Of a stretch of 64,000 nucleotides of DNA, positions 8,438-17,566 are shown in pieces. Numbering within the stretch: position 1 is the first letter of the stretch; each line of letters begins with the position of its first letter. The notes under the pieces are model-generated. The model made no database searches and had not been told where the DNA came from. It saw only the letters and a list, made by a program, of their open reading frames with translations. Source of the DNA: JACKCD01 sp041390905. Its GTDB lineage: Bacteria; Chloroflexota; Anaerolineae; Promineifilales; Promineifilaceae. Made by a program: the position numbers and the translations under genes. The DNA is taken from NCBI GenBank assembly GCA_041390905.1, contig JAWKPA010000014.1:186001-250000 (forward strand), read 5' to 3'.

Positions 8438-11400
8438 CTACCCCGATCCCTCCACAATCGCAATCTCCTCCTCCGTCAGCCCATAGAGCCTGTAGACAAT
8501 CTGGTCAATCAAGCCGTCGGTTTCGGCAATGCGCTGCACCAGGGCGGCGTATTCGACGTGGTAGCTGTTGTACACCGCCACCATGTCGGCCAGCCCCCGC
8601 ACCTTGCCCAGCAGCAGCCGCACAAAGCCACGAAACGCCGCCTCATTCCACCCCAGCGACTCCTCCAGCGTGCGCGTGCTGCGGCTGTCGGCCCGCACAA
8701 ACGGCCGCGCCGCCGCCACCCCCTTGTGCAAACTCTCCTCCCACTTCCCCTTTTGCAGCTTCGCCAACCCATCCCCGGCCACCCCCTCCAGATCCAGCCA
8801 AAACCTTTGAACAAGTTTGAGGCGGTCTTTCTTCATCTCTACCATTGTTTTCGCTAATAAAGCGATTGCCTGTTGTAGAAATCGATCGTCAACATTTTGA
8901 GACAACTTCAACGCCAACATTGTGAAGTCTTGCTCGTCCTCTGACAAGGATCCTTGGGTAACAAACGGTACAGGAAATCTTTTTGCATCTTTAATCAAAA
9001 TTTTCTGGAATCTTTGCACGGATATATCCAAAAATCTGCTTCGATGATAAAACGACATCAACCTTGAGTTGATGACACCCAAGATATAAAAAATGTTAAC
9101 GCCTGGCTTTGCCAACAGATTAAACTGGTTTTGAGTATTGTAAAGTTCCTCATCCGTGTAGCCCGCCCATATTCTTAGCGTAGACCAATCAATGATCTGT
9201 TGAACCAAAATTCGAGGCTCGGTAAAAAATTTTTGTTCCCGTGGAGCTGCTAACCAAGTGCCATAGCTAATCCAATCTTTCTCATTCCAAATAATTTCAT
9301 AACGTGATACATCCCCACTCAATAATAACGGCTTGTATGTATTATCTTTCTGGAAATTGGCATGGAAGGCTTTTTCCGAAATCTGCTTTGGCGTATGCCC
9401 TTGATATTTATCATAAGGAGTCAACCCCAAACAGAATTCACATAAATCCTCTAATACTTGATATTCTGCTTCTAATTTGTGCCATAAGCGCACTTGTACT
9501 GGATCAGAAAGCGATATTATTTGTTCTGGAGTTCCAAACCATATGCTTGTCTCAACTTCATACACATGATGCGCCGTGTCAATTGTTATCTCATCGATCC
9601 GTTCAAAGGATTCATAAATCATGATCAAGGTATTGGAACGAACACTTGCCACACAAGTTGAAGCTACAAATATACATGTGTCAACCTTAACCTCACCAGC
9701 AAAATCACCAAAAATTTCGTTAGGAAGACGCACAACGTTATGCAAAGTACATTCTTCTAAAAGCCGTTTCCGTAATTTTGAGTACGATACCAGGGTCAGA
9801 AACGACGTTGGAACAATTAAGCTGATTTTTCCAGTACTCTCCTTGCCCAAACCCATTGCCTGTTCAATAAATGCAGCAAATATGTTTATTCTCATCACTG
9901 ATTCTTCAAATCTCTGCGTCAAAAAATCAGAATAAACTTTTACTAAGCCCTTAATGTCTACATAGGGCGGGTTGCCAATGACGGCATCAAAACCGGCGCG
10001 GTCGCCCAGCGAACGGCCGTATTCATCAAAAAAAATCTCCGGAAACGCCAGCTCCCAATGAAAATAATCATTATCCATCACCGCCGCGTGGTGCAAAAAC
10101 GGCACCAACTGCGCCGCGCTCAGGCTCGTCGCCTCCCCTTGCAGGTGGCGCACCACCTCCCGGTACTCCTCCGGCGACATGGCGTTGCCAAAAAAGCTGC
10201 TCGTCCACACATTCGCCAGCGTCCGCCAGCCATCCAGTTGCCGCCGCAGCTCCGCAAAAATCTGCTCCTTAGCGTAAACATCCTCCACCGTTTCGCTCAA
10301 CATCGTCCCAATCCGGCTCATCCCCCCCACCGCCCGGAACAGATCCTGCGCCAGCGTCGTCTCATTCAGCAGAGCAAGCTGCTGCTCGCTCGCCGCCCCC
10401 TTCTTGCCATCGGGCAGAGCCACCAGATCGGCCAATCGCGCCCCCACCAGCGAATCCCCGTGGCGCAAATGGTGGTCCAAAAAGCTCAGGGGCTTGTCCT
10501 TCGCCACCGTCACCAGCCACAAACTCAGCTTCGCCAGCTCCACCGCCATCGGGTTTTTGTCCACCCCGTAAATACACGCCTCCGCCACCCGCCGCCGCCA
10601 ATAAACCAAATCCGCCTCGGCGTCGTCGCTGCCGCTTTCCCCCTGCACCCATTCATCCGTCGCCAACGCCCGCGCCAAATGATCCGTCGCCTCCACCAAA
10701 AAATGGCCGCTCCCCATCGCCGGGTCCAGCACATTCAACGCCAAAATTTCATCAATAAACCGCTGGGCATTGGCCTGGGCCGAATCCTGGCCCGCCGCGC
10801 CCTCCTTCACCCGCTGCCGCGCCTCCTCAATCAGTGGGTTCAGCGTCTGCTCCACCATGTATTTGACAATGTAGTCGGGGGTGTAGTAGCTGCCCGTCGC
10901 CTTGCGCTCCCCCTTGTCGGTCGCCAAATACAGCTCCCCCACCTGCCGCTGCTCCAGCGCTTTGGCCTTACCCCGCTCCGCCGCCGGAACCCACACCTCC
11001 AGCCCCTTGCGCCGCACCGTCACCATCGGCTCGGTGGCGGCACGCGGCGCATATTCCAGCAGCCCCTCATAAATCGAGCCAAGCTGCCGCACCCCCAGCG
11101 TGCGGTAATCCACCGGCTCCTTGACGGCATAATCCCCCTGCTTGTGGCTGTCGCGCCGCGCCAAATAATCTATGGCCTGCACCAGATAGCTGTCGCCGAT
11201 GGCCTTCTCTTCCAAAAAGGGGTGCAAGTCGGGGCTAAACAGCCCGCCGTTGTAGCGCGGCACCCCCATGTCCCGGTTCATGGCAACATCGCTGCCAGCA
11301 ATGACGCGGCACAAATCGCCCAGACGACACCAAATTTGGCGCATATAGGGCGACCAGATTTTGGGGGTGCTGCTTTTGGCGGGGTCGGTGTCTTCCACCA

Positions 11401-12382
11401 GCGCGGTGAGGCTGACGGCGCGGTAGTGGAGGTTGCCCAGGGGCAGCAGCCCCCGGCTCTCGCCATAAAGCAAAAAGAGGAGGCGATAGAGCAGATAGAG
11501 GCTGTTGGTATAGACCTGCTGCAAATGGGCGGGGTTGGCGTGGTCTAGCTGGTTGCGCTGCAGGGCAAAGAAGCCGGTGATCAGCTGCTCCAATGCTTTG
11601 TAGGCGTTGTCGCGCAGGTCGGCTTCCAGTTCGCGGGCATAGCGGACGCTTTCGGTCAGGGCATCGTTGACAAAAATACGGCCGTTTTCATCGGGCAAAA
11701 AGCTGCGGCGGCCAAAAAAGAGGGTGAAGTAGCGCAGGGCGACAAGGTGGTTTTCCCGAACGGCCGTTTCCAAATCAATCTCAAAATAAACGTCGAGCTT
11801 GTAGCTGGTGTCCCTGTGGACGAGCCGCCACAAACGGCCGTTTGTCAGCACCCCCCACGTCACCCCCGCCGCCCGCAGATAATAATCAATCTGGTAGCCG
11901 GGGTTGTTGTTGTCAAAGTTCGGCGCACCACCACGCACCTTCTTGTCCAAAGCGGCCGTCCACCGCTTCGCCTCCCCCACCGCCACCGCCTCCTGGGCAT
12001 AGGTGGGGCTGTTTTGCCGCCCCGCCGCCGCCTGCCGCGCCGCCACCGACGGAAAAAAAACGTAGTCGGGCTTGCGAATGTTGGCCTCGGTCAGTGCCGG
12101 AATGACGGCCTGGGTTTCCGCCGCCCCCTCCCACCCCAGCTTGTGCAAAATGGGGCGAATCCAATGTTCTTCAAGCTGGGCTTCGTTGTAGCCGGGCAGG
12201 TTGTCGCGCTCTTGCTGGTAGAGATCACGCAGTTCACTGGCAAAAACGGCCGTTTCCCCCCGTCCCGCCTCCCAAACCCCCTCCTGCCGCAGCAGCACAT
12301 TCAAATAATGATCCGAAAACAGAAAATGATTTTGGTGGGTTCCCTGGGCAAACACCAGGCCAGGCTGAGAAAATTCCATCAT
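8438..12382 (-). CDS. Fused type IIG-like restriction-modification enzyme (Eco57I-type methylase)
   Basis: A 1314-residue single-chain restriction-methylation protein. The start at 12382 (MMEFSQPG) has GGAG 7 bases upstream; a longer ORF upstream lacks this. An N-terminal PD-(D/E)xK-like nuclease is suggested by PDYVFF and, about 35 residues on, VGEAKRW (around 105-150). A helical linker follows, then the adenine methylase: motif I DPAMGSGHF at 553-561, IYGVDKNPMAVELAKLSLWL, and motif IV NPPY at 804-807. The part after NPPY up to about residue 1185 is the target-recognition region and is much more AT-rich than the rest of the gene. The product would methylate adenine and cut unmethylated DNA as defence. 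It could also belong to a related single-chain phage-defence methylase family. Confidence 0.85.
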   Translation of the reverse strand: MMEFSQPGLVFAQGTHQNHFLFSDHYLNVLLRQEGVWEAGRGETAVFASELRDLYQQERDNLPGYNEAQLEEHWIRPILHKLGWEGAAETQAVIPALTEANIRKPDYVFFPSVAARQAAAGRQNSPTYAQEAVAVGEAKRWTAALDKKVRGGAPNFDNNNPGYQIDYYLRAAGVTWGVLTNGRLWRLVHRDTSYKLDVYFEIDLETAVRENHLVALRYFTLFFGRRSFLPDENGRIFVNDALTESVRYARELEADLRDNAYKALEQLITGFFALQRNQLDHANPAHLQQVYTNSLYLLYRLLFLLYGESRGLLPLGNLHYRAVSLTALVEDTDPAKSSTPKIWSPYMRQIWCRLGDLCRVIAGSDVAMNRDMGVPRYNGGLFSPDLHPFLEEKAIGDSYLVQAIDYLARRDSHKQGDYAVKEPVDYRTLGVRQLGSIYEGLLEYAPRAATEPMVTVRRKGLEVWVPAAERGKAKALEQRQVGELYLATDKGERKATGSYYTPDYIVKYMVEQTLNPLIEEARQRVKEGAAGQDSAQANAQRFIDEILALNVLDPAMGSGHFLVEATDHLARALATDEWVQGESGSDDAEADLVYWRRRVAEACIYGVDKNPMAVELAKLSLWLVTVAKDKPLSFLDHHLRHGDSLVGARLADLVALPDGKKGAASEQQLALLNETTLAQDLFRAVGGMSRIGTMLSETVEDVYAKEQIFAELRRQLDGWRTLANVWTSSFFGNAMSPEEYREVVRHLQGEATSLSAAQLVPFLHHAAVMDNDYFHWELAFPEIFFDEYGRSLGDRAGFDAVIGNPPYVDIKGLVKVYSDFLTQRFEESVMRINIFAAFIEQAMGLGKESTGKISLIVPTSFLTLVSYSKLRKRLLEECTLHNVVRLPNEIFGDFAGEVKVDTCIFVASTCVASVRSNTLIMIYESFERIDEITIDTAHHVYEVETSIWFGTPEQIISLSDPVQVRLWHKLEAEYQVLEDLCEFCLGLTPYDKYQGHTPKQISEKAFHANFQKDNTYKPLLLSGDVSRYEIIWNEKDWISYGTWLAAPREQKFFTEPRILVQQIIDWSTLRIWAGYTDEELYNTQNQFNLLAKPGVNIFYILGVINSRLMSFYHRSRFLDISVQRFQKILIKDAKRFPVPFVTQGSLSEDEQDFTMLALKLSQNVDDRFLQQAIALLAKTMVEMKKDRLKLVQRFWLDLEGVAGDGLAKLQKGKWEESLHKGVAAARPFVRADSRSTRTLEESLGWNEAAFRGFVRLLLGKVRGLADMVAVYNSYHVEYAALVQRIAETDGLIDQIVYRLYGLTEEEIAIVEGSG

Positions 12383-12444
12383 TACTCGCTCCAATTGCAG
12401 AACAAATGAGCAAATTATAGCAAAAACCGCGACATTCCCCACTT

Positions 12445-12539
12445 TACGGTAATCAGTTATCAGTCATCGGTAAACAGTAACCACTTTACCGATTACTGTT
12501 TACCAATTACTGTTTACCGATTACCGCTTACTGTTTACT
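12445..12539. repeat. GGTAATCAGT-type inverted repeat
   Basis: Tandem words GGTAATCAGT and GGTAAACAGT are followed by the complementary ACCGATTACTGTTTACC. It fills the gap between the restriction gene start and the ftcD stop. Other copies lie at 36102, 48837 and 52680. Confidence 0.7.
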
Positions 12540-12542
12540 GGC

Positions 12543-14054
12543 CTAAAACCCCGCCCTGCCCGCCGCCGCCTGCGCCGTCTCCCGCGCCAGCGCACTCACT
12601 TCCCCTTCCAGGCTGTCCAGTTCCGCCAGCCAACTGGTTGCCAGTTCCCTATCCTGCACGCTCACCCCATTCACCCGCACATTCAGCCCCGCCGCCCGCA
12701 CCGCCGCCTCCGCCATATACGCCGCCGACGCCGCATCCGTCACCGCGTTGGGGTTGCAAATTTGCACCACCTGGCTGCACAACCGCGCCACGTCCCGGCT
12801 CAGTCGCGCCGTTTGCAGCGGCACCTGCGCCGCGTGAATCGTCGCCGCCTCCAGCTTCTCGGCCTTGATGTCGGCCGGCAGCAGCTTATCCTTCACCACC
12901 GCCATCACCCCATCAAACGCCGCTGCGTCCGCCTGGATCGCCGCCATCAGTTTTGCCTGTAGTTCAATCGCCTGCTCCCGCAAAACCACCGCCTCCGCTT
13001 CCACATCCTGAAACTTCTTCCGCCCCACCGTTAGATTCGTCACCATTTGCGCCAGCGCCGCCCCCAGCGCCCCCGCCAACGCCGCAATCGAACCGCCGCC
13101 CGGCGTGGGGGCTGAACTGGCCGTGGCCGCCACAAAATCCTGCAGCGACGCCTCGGTAGCGGGCGCACTTTGCAGGTGATATTCCAGCACCTGGTCATCC
13201 TGCATCCCGTCAATCTGCAAATACCATTTGGCCGCGTCGGTCAACGCCTGCTGCGGTAGCAGCCCAATCACCTCGCTGTGGGTAATGGCCGCACCATACC
13301 GCGCCGCTTCCCGCCGCACCGCCTCCTGCACCCGGTGCAGCGGCGACCGCTCCAAATGGTGGAAGTTCATGCTCACCTGTGCCTTCCCCTCCACTAAAAA
13401 CCCTCTGGCCTGCACATAGCGAAAGCCACCGCTAATCTGGCGCATCGCCTCCGCCACTGCTTCGGCAATCTCCACGCGGTCGGTGTTGAGGTAGATGTTG
13501 TAGGCGGCCATAAACTGGCGCACCCCAATCACCGTCGCCCCCCACGGTGCCGGTTTTTCTGGCCCCTCATCCGGCTTGCGCGAAGCCACCTTGCCAATTT
13601 CCGCCTTCCACCCCTCATACTGCCCCACGCGGATGTCGGGCAAGGATTCACGGCTGGGGTGTTTGGCGGCCAGGCCGTAGTAATAAACGGCAATGTCCAG
13701 CTCCTGCCCCACCCGCTCCCCCAGACGATAGGCGATGGCTTTGCAGTCACCGCTGTTGACCCCCTTCACGGGGATGAAGGGGCAAACATCGGTGGCACCA
13801 ATGCGGGGGTGTTCGCCGGAATGCTCGTCCATGTTGATCAGCTCTTTGGCTTTGGCAATGCCGCGAAAGGCGGCTTCTTCGACTCCGGCGGGTGAGCCAA
13901 CCATCGTGACCACCGTCCGGTTGTGGTCGGGGTCGGTGCTGATGTTGACCACCTGCACCTCGTCGGCCGAACGAATGGCGTTGACGATGGCGTTGATGAC
14001 TTCGGGATCGCGCCCGTTGCTAAAGTTGGGTACACATTCGACAATTTGCTGCAT
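12543..14054 (-). CDS. ftcD: Bifunctional glutamate formimidoyltransferase / formimido-THF cyclodeaminase
   Basis: A 503-residue fusion. Residues 1-300 are the formiminotransferase (MQQIVECVPNFSNGRDPEVI, NMDEHSGEHPRIGATDVCPF, and a central MNFHHLERSPLHRVQEAVRR). Residues 305-500 are the cyclodeaminase helical domain (ATASSAPTPGGGSIAALAGA, VTNLTVGRKK, then ASAAYMAEAAVRAAGLNVRV). It moves the formimino group from N-formimino-glutamate to tetrahydrofolate and releases ammonia, giving 5,10-methenyl-THF. This is the last step of the histidine route encoded by hutH, hutU and hutI nearby. Both activities in one chain match the mammalian-type layout. A GACGCAGATT-type hairpin lies just upstream. Confidence 0.93.
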   Translation of the reverse strand: MQQIVECVPNFSNGRDPEVINAIVNAIRSADEVQVVNISTDPDHNRTVVTMVGSPAGVEEAAFRGIAKAKELINMDEHSGEHPRIGATDVCPFIPVKGVNSGDCKAIAYRLGERVGQELDIAVYYYGLAAKHPSRESLPDIRVGQYEGWKAEIGKVASRKPDEGPEKPAPWGATVIGVRQFMAAYNIYLNTDRVEIAEAVAEAMRQISGGFRYVQARGFLVEGKAQVSMNFHHLERSPLHRVQEAVRREAARYGAAITHSEVIGLLPQQALTDAAKWYLQIDGMQDDQVLEYHLQSAPATEASLQDFVAATASSAPTPGGGSIAALAGALGAALAQMVTNLTVGRKKFQDVEAEAVVLREQAIELQAKLMAAIQADAAAFDGVMAVVKDKLLPADIKAEKLEAATIHAAQVPLQTARLSRDVARLCSQVVQICNPNAVTDAASAAYMAEAAVRAAGLNVRVNGVSVQDRELATSWLAELDSLEGEVSALARETAQAAAGRAGF

Positions 14055-14069
14055 TTGTTCTTTCCTGAA

Positions 14070-14146
14070 AATGGGACGCAGATTGCCCTGATTTGCCTGA
14101 TCGCGCAGTGGGCAACATCAGGCAGATCGGGAAAATCGCCGTCCTG
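14070..14146. repeat. GACGCAGATT-CTGAT repeat upstream of ftcD
   Basis: ATGGGACGCAGATTGCCCTG and later ATCAGGCAGATCGGG-type words form an imperfect inverted repeat ending about 15 bp before the ftcD start. The same family sits in front of hutI and the P450 gene. Confidence 0.55.
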
Positions 14147-14190
14147 TTTTAATAAATTGTTCCCACGTTCTTGCAGGTTAACAATTTATT

Positions 14191-14296
14191 CGGGTAAAAC
14201 AATGTCATTTCGACGAGTCTTCAAGGAGAAATCTCGCTCACTTGGCCGTCACGAACGGGATTTCTCGGAGGACCTCGAAATGACATGTTTACCCGT
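14191..14296. repeat. GTCATTTCGA inverted-repeat (MITE-like) element
   Basis: The left end CGGGTAAAACAATGTCATTT and right end AAATGACATGTTTACCCG are near-perfect inverted repeats about 105 bp apart, enclosing CGACGAGTCTTCAAGGAGAA. Small non-coding elements carrying GTCATTTCGA words are familiar from several bacterial phyla. A related half copy (GTCATTCCGAACGGAG) lies near 43105. The 330-bp stretch 14055-14385 holds only repeats. Confidence 0.65.
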
Positions 14297-14307
14297 TTAT
14301 TAGCAAT

Positions 14308-14369
14308 TTAGAAGTTCAACTTCTCAGAAGGAGTTGAACTTCTTGCGTAACTTGTTTAATCCTCGTTCC
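14308..14369. repeat. GAAGTTCAACTTC palindromic element, partial left side
   Basis: The core AGAAGTTCAACTTCTCAGAA and complementary GAGTTGAACTTCTTGCG are followed by the terminal arm TTTAATCCTCGTTCC. TAA follows as the expected duplication. The left arm is degenerate. Confidence 0.65.
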
Positions 14370-14370
14370 T

Positions 14371-14422
14371 AAGAGACTGAGAGACTTAGCAATCTCCCAG
14401 TCTCTTAGTCTCCCAATCTCCA
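14371..14422. repeat. GAGACT/GAGATT inverted repeat overlapping the hutI 3' end
   Basis: AGAGACTGAGAGACTTAGC is followed by AATCTCCCAGTCTCTTAG and CCCAATCTCC. The repeat extends over the hutI stop codon at 14386 and encodes the last eleven or so residues of HutI. Confidence 0.7.
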
Positions 14423-15696
14423 ATTACTTTCCCCCCCTTCACCACCTGCGCCACCACGTTGCCGCCCAGCAGGTAGGCCAGGTTGCGGTAGTCGGGGGTG
14501 TTGAGGAGGAGGAAATCGGCCGTTTTGCCGACTTCGATTGAGCCGATTTGCTGCCCCAGCCCCAAAGCGTGGGCGGCGTTGAGGGTGCTGGCGTTGAGTG
14601 CTTCGCCGGGCAGTAGGCGCAAGTAGCGGCAGGCAATGGCCATGGTGAGGGGCATGGAGAAGCAGGGGGCGGAGCCGGGGTTCATATCGGTGGCGAGCGC
14701 AACGGCCGTTCCTGCATCCACCAACGCCCTTCCCGCGGCAAAATTAGGCAGACCGAGGTTGAAATTGACGGCCGGCATCAGCACCGCCACCGTCTCCGAC
14801 CCCGCCAGCCGGGCTATGTCTGCCTCATCCTGCGTCACCTCCAGATGGTCGGCTGAGGTTACCCCCAACTCCAGCGCCATCGCCAGCCCGCCCAGGCTGT
14901 TAAACTGGTCTACGTGGATTTTGGCCTGCATCCCCGCCGCCATCCCTGCCGCCAAAATGCGGCGCGTTTGGTCTACGTCAAAGGCGTGGTCTTCGCAAAA
15001 CACGTCAATAAACAGGGGGATGGACTGCGTGGCAAAGTGGCTGGCGCGATACCAAGCCATCACCGCCGGGATCATCTCGTGGATGACCAGTTCCACATAG
15101 CCATCACCGTCGTCCTTGTATTCCGGCGGCAGGGTGTGGGCGCCCAAAAAGGTGGGAACCAACTGGCAGGGGTGGGTCAAATCGAGCGCCTCAATCGCCC
15201 GCAGGATTTTTAGCTCCGTTTCGGTGTTCAGCCCGTAACCCGTTTTGGCTTCCACGGTGGTGGTTCCCAGCGACAGCATGGTGTCGAGGCGGGGTTTGGC
15301 GGCGGCAATCAGTTCTTCCAGCGTGGCTTCGCGGGTGTGGCGCATTGTGCTGACGATGCCACCGCCAGCGGCCATGATTTCCATGTAGCTGGCGCCGCGA
15401 ATCCGCAGCTCAAATTCATGGGCGCGGTCGCCGCCGTAGACGACGTGGGTGTGGCAATCTACAAAGCCGGGGACGGCGGCGTTGCCCTGGGCATCCATGA
15501 TTTGGGGGGCGTGGTAGCGGTTGAGGATGTCGGTGGTGGGGCCGAGGGCGGAAAAACGGCCGTTTTTCACCACCAACGCCCCATCTGCTAATGCCCCCAC
15601 ATCCGCCAACGCCGCCCCACGTTTGGCTCCATTGGGGCTGGCGCACGTCACCATCTGCCCGATGTTGTGGACAATTAAATCGGCCGTTTCTTTCAT
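14386..15696 (-). CDS. hutI: Imidazolonepropionase
   Basis: A 436-residue amidohydrolase-fold enzyme that hydrolyses 4-imidazolone-5-propionate to N-formimino-glutamate. Visible marks are the metal-binding HTH in VDCHTHVVYGGDR, the GYGLNTETELKILRAI segment, the HVDQFNSLGG strand, SADHLE, and the conserved ATDMNPGSAPCFSMPLTMAI. Length fits the family. The final residues GDWETKRLGDC are translated from a GAGATTGG-type repeat that has replaced the native stop, a harmless-looking C-terminal extension. It lies between ftcD and a Rieske oxygenase gene on the same strand. Confidence 0.95.
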   Translation of the reverse strand: MKETADLIVHNIGQMVTCASPNGAKRGAALADVGALADGALVVKNGRFSALGPTTDILNRYHAPQIMDAQGNAAVPGFVDCHTHVVYGGDRAHEFELRIRGASYMEIMAAGGGIVSTMRHTREATLEELIAAAKPRLDTMLSLGTTTVEAKTGYGLNTETELKILRAIEALDLTHPCQLVPTFLGAHTLPPEYKDDGDGYVELVIHEMIPAVMAWYRASHFATQSIPLFIDVFCEDHAFDVDQTRRILAAGMAAGMQAKIHVDQFNSLGGLAMALELGVTSADHLEVTQDEADIARLAGSETVAVLMPAVNFNLGLPNFAAGRALVDAGTAVALATDMNPGSAPCFSMPLTMAIACRYLRLLPGEALNASTLNAAHALGLGQQIGSIEVGKTADFLLLNTPDYRNLAYLLGGNVVAQVVKGGKVIGDWETKRLGDC

Positions 15697-15710
15697 AGGC
15701 TTCTCCAGAA

Positions 15711-15759
15711 ATGGACGCAGATTTACCTGATTTACCTGATCAGGAAAATCTGCGTCCCA
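15711..15759. repeat. GACGCAGATT inverted repeat upstream of hutI
   Basis: ATGGACGCAGATTTACCTGA and ATCAGGAAAATCTGCGTCCC are complementary arms filling the gap between the Rieske gene stop and the hutI start. It ends 15 bp from the hutI ATG. Confidence 0.7.
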
Positions 15760-16776
15760 TTATTCCTCCACCACATCCAAATAATGGTAATAATCCAGCC
15801 CCTGCTGCTGCATGGCGCGGCGATAGTTGATGGCAACCGCGTCAAAGCGCAGGTGCAGCTCATCGGCCAGGTCAAACGGCACCTGCTCCGGCCGCTGCGA
15901 CTCCACAATCCGCTGGTCTTGCCCAAAGATGGTGTCCTCGAATGCTTGCAGCACGGTGTCGGGCTGCTCCAGGTCATAGTTGCGGCCAATGATGCAGTAG
16001 CCGCGACAGCGGTTGTGGCTAATGGGCTGCGAAACAAAGAAGTAGACCATCCCTTTTTCGCCCCCCCACCCCAGCCGCAGGACGATGGTGTAGGGTAGGT
16101 GCAGCTCGTAGCGGCTGCGCCGTTCGGGTTTGACCACTTCCTCATTGGCAAAAACGGGAAAGTCGTCGCTGTTGGGGGCTTCGGGGCGGACGATGGTGTA
16201 GTGGAGGATGTGGTCGCGGATTTCGACGTCGTGGTCGGGGACTAACGGCCGTTCCGGATCCCCCAGCAGCCCCGGATGTACCCAGGGAAAGTGGCCGAAG
16301 TCGGTGAAATTCTCCACCTGCCGCGACGCATCACTCTTCCAGTCAAACGGCCCCGTGTTCACCACCTTCCACGCCCCATCTTCCAATTCCGGGATTTCTG
16401 GCAATGGGTAAACGGGTTCATCCAATGCCACCCAAATCAGCCCATACCGCTCCTGGCAATGAAACCGCCTCACCCGCGCCTTCGTCGGAATCGTCACCCC
16501 CGCCTTTTGCGGAATTTTGACGCAGTGACCCTCGGTGTTGTATTCCCAAGCGTGATACGGGCAAACCACGCAATCGTTTTTGAGCCACCCCAAGGACAAG
16601 GCTGTTCCCCGATGGATGCACAAATCTTGCATGGCGTGGGGCTGATTATCGGCCGTTCGCCAAATCACCACCGCCTCATCCAGCAGCATCGTCCCATACG
16701 GCGCATCCGCCGCGACCTCATGGCTATACGCCACCGGGTGCCAACACCCGACCAGTTTCTCCGGTATCTTCTTCAC
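15760..16776 (-). CDS. Rieske non-heme iron oxygenase, alpha-type subunit
   Basis: A 338-residue protein. The N-terminal Rieske [2Fe-2S] domain has C53-x-H55 (CIHRG) and C72-x2-H75 (CPYHAW). The C-terminal catalytic domain carries the mononuclear iron site, with ENFTDFGHFPWVHPG supplying H162 and H167 and a downstream Asp not pinned. It resembles VanA/phthalate-dioxygenase-type oxygenases that demethylate or hydroxylate aromatics; the substrate is not readable. No reductase gene is next to it. It sits between hut genes on the same strand, but a role in histidine use is not expected from the family. Confidence 0.87.
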   Translation of the reverse strand: MKKIPEKLVGCWHPVAYSHEVAADAPYGTMLLDEAVVIWRTADNQPHAMQDLCIHRGTALSLGWLKNDCVVCPYHAWEYNTEGHCVKIPQKAGVTIPTKARVRRFHCQERYGLIWVALDEPVYPLPEIPELEDGAWKVVNTGPFDWKSDASRQVENFTDFGHFPWVHPGLLGDPERPLVPDHDVEIRDHILHYTIVRPEAPNSDDFPVFANEEVVKPERRSRYELHLPYTIVLRLGWGGEKGMVYFFVSQPISHNRCRGYCIIGRNYDLEQPDTVLQAFEDTIFGQDQRIVESQRPEQVPFDLADELHLRFDAVAINYRRAMQQQGLDYYHYLDVVEE

Positions 16777-16875
16777 CTCTACCCTCCTTGTCGCTGTAAT
16801 CGGTTTTCAGTTAACGATATTCAGGAAAACTATCAACCACTAGACACCGCTTACAGCACCCATTAAAATGTGTCT

Positions 16876-17232
16876 ATGCAATTACGTGATTTTGCTGATC
16901 AACTAACCACACCAATTGCCAAATTCACGCAATATGCCTTAAATGTTAAGCACCCAGAAGGCAAGCATAAAGCGCGGGTTTTTGCCGCTGCCTTGGGGTA
17001 TACGACAGCAAACTACACTGCGCTGCGCCATCAAATTGAAACCAAAGCTCTAACGGCTGAAGCGTTTATTATTAGAAAGGATCAGCATGGGACTCATTTA
17101 CAAGTTGACCTCATGATACAGGGTCTCCAGAATCAAACAGCTATCGTGCGTACAGGTTGGCTAGTTCCTGAAAAAAGTAATACTGCCTTTCTCACCACCT
17201 TGTATGTCACAGGAACCAAAGAAAATGATTGA
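16876..17232 (+). CDS. DUF6883-like protein
   Basis: A 118-residue protein reading KHPEGKHKARVFAAALGYTT, then HLQVDLMIQGLQNQTAIVRT and GWLVPEKSNTAFLTTLYV. The LxxKHPxGKHKARVF opening and the VRTGW strand match small DUF6883-type proteins, which also occur as C-terminal domains of polymorphic toxins. The start at ATG 16876 is preferred over GTG 16870. It overlaps the next gene by 8 bp and runs against the minus-strand hut genes, so it is an independent two-gene module. A toxin role is an inference. Confidence 0.65.
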   Translation: MQLRDFADQLTTPIAKFTQYALNVKHPEGKHKARVFAAALGYTTANYTALRHQIETKALTAEAFIIRKDQHGTHLQVDLMIQGLQNQTAIVRTGWLVPEKSNTAFLTTLYVTGTKEND

Positions 17233-17551
17233 AGCCCAGCCTTTTGATGTTGTCGAACTCCTTTACCCAATACCAGCGGAAGATTTACCTGCAGGTATAC
17301 AAGGTACTTTGGTACATCAATACGACAGCAACACCTTTGAGACAGAGTTTATAAATGAGCTTGGTGAAACAATTGCGCTATGCCCACTCAAACGTAAACA
17401 GTTTATTGTTGTCTGGCAAGCCTCAACCGAACAAGCCGTACCTGTGTCGGAACAAGTTGCCCAGGTTGTCGCCCTCTTGCCCCAGCCAGCAGGCACAGAA
17501 GTTCTCAACTATGCCCGCTACCTCTCCACCAAATCAGCCATTGCTATTTAG
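17225..17551 (+). CDS. DUF4926-like small protein
   Basis: A 108-residue protein from ATG 17225, overlapping the end of the previous gene (ATGATTGA). Its core FDVVELLYPIPAEDLPAGIQ, then GTLVHQYDSNTFETEFIN and ELGETIALCPLKRKQF fits the DUF4926 family of ~60-70-residue SH3-like proteins; the remaining 35 C-terminal residues are extra. In other genomes DUF4926 and DUF6883 genes are neighbours, which suggests a two-component module, possibly toxin and antitoxin. Which partner would be toxic is unclear. Confidence 0.65.
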   Translation: MIEAQPFDVVELLYPIPAEDLPAGIQGTLVHQYDSNTFETEFINELGETIALCPLKRKQFIVVWQASTEQAVPVSEQVAQVVALLPQPAGTEVLNYARYLSTKSAIAI

Positions 17552-17566
17552 CCGATAGTTCAACAT

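Noticed and set aside
7958..8857. 299-codon plus-strand ORF spanning hsp20 and the restriction gene 3' end
   Set aside because: Antisense across two genes and their spacer; no domain recognised.
10058..11548. 496-codon plus-strand ORF rich in R, H, P and Q
   Set aside because: It lies wholly opposite the methylase-nuclease gene, whose motifs are unmistakable; the composition is that of an antisense frame in GC-rich DNA.
8438..12382. The restriction-modification enzyme as the reason for AACGGCCGTT abundance
   Set aside because: Fused type IIG enzymes generally recognise asymmetric sites, and restriction normally leads to avoidance rather than enrichment of a word; no link can be shown from sequence.
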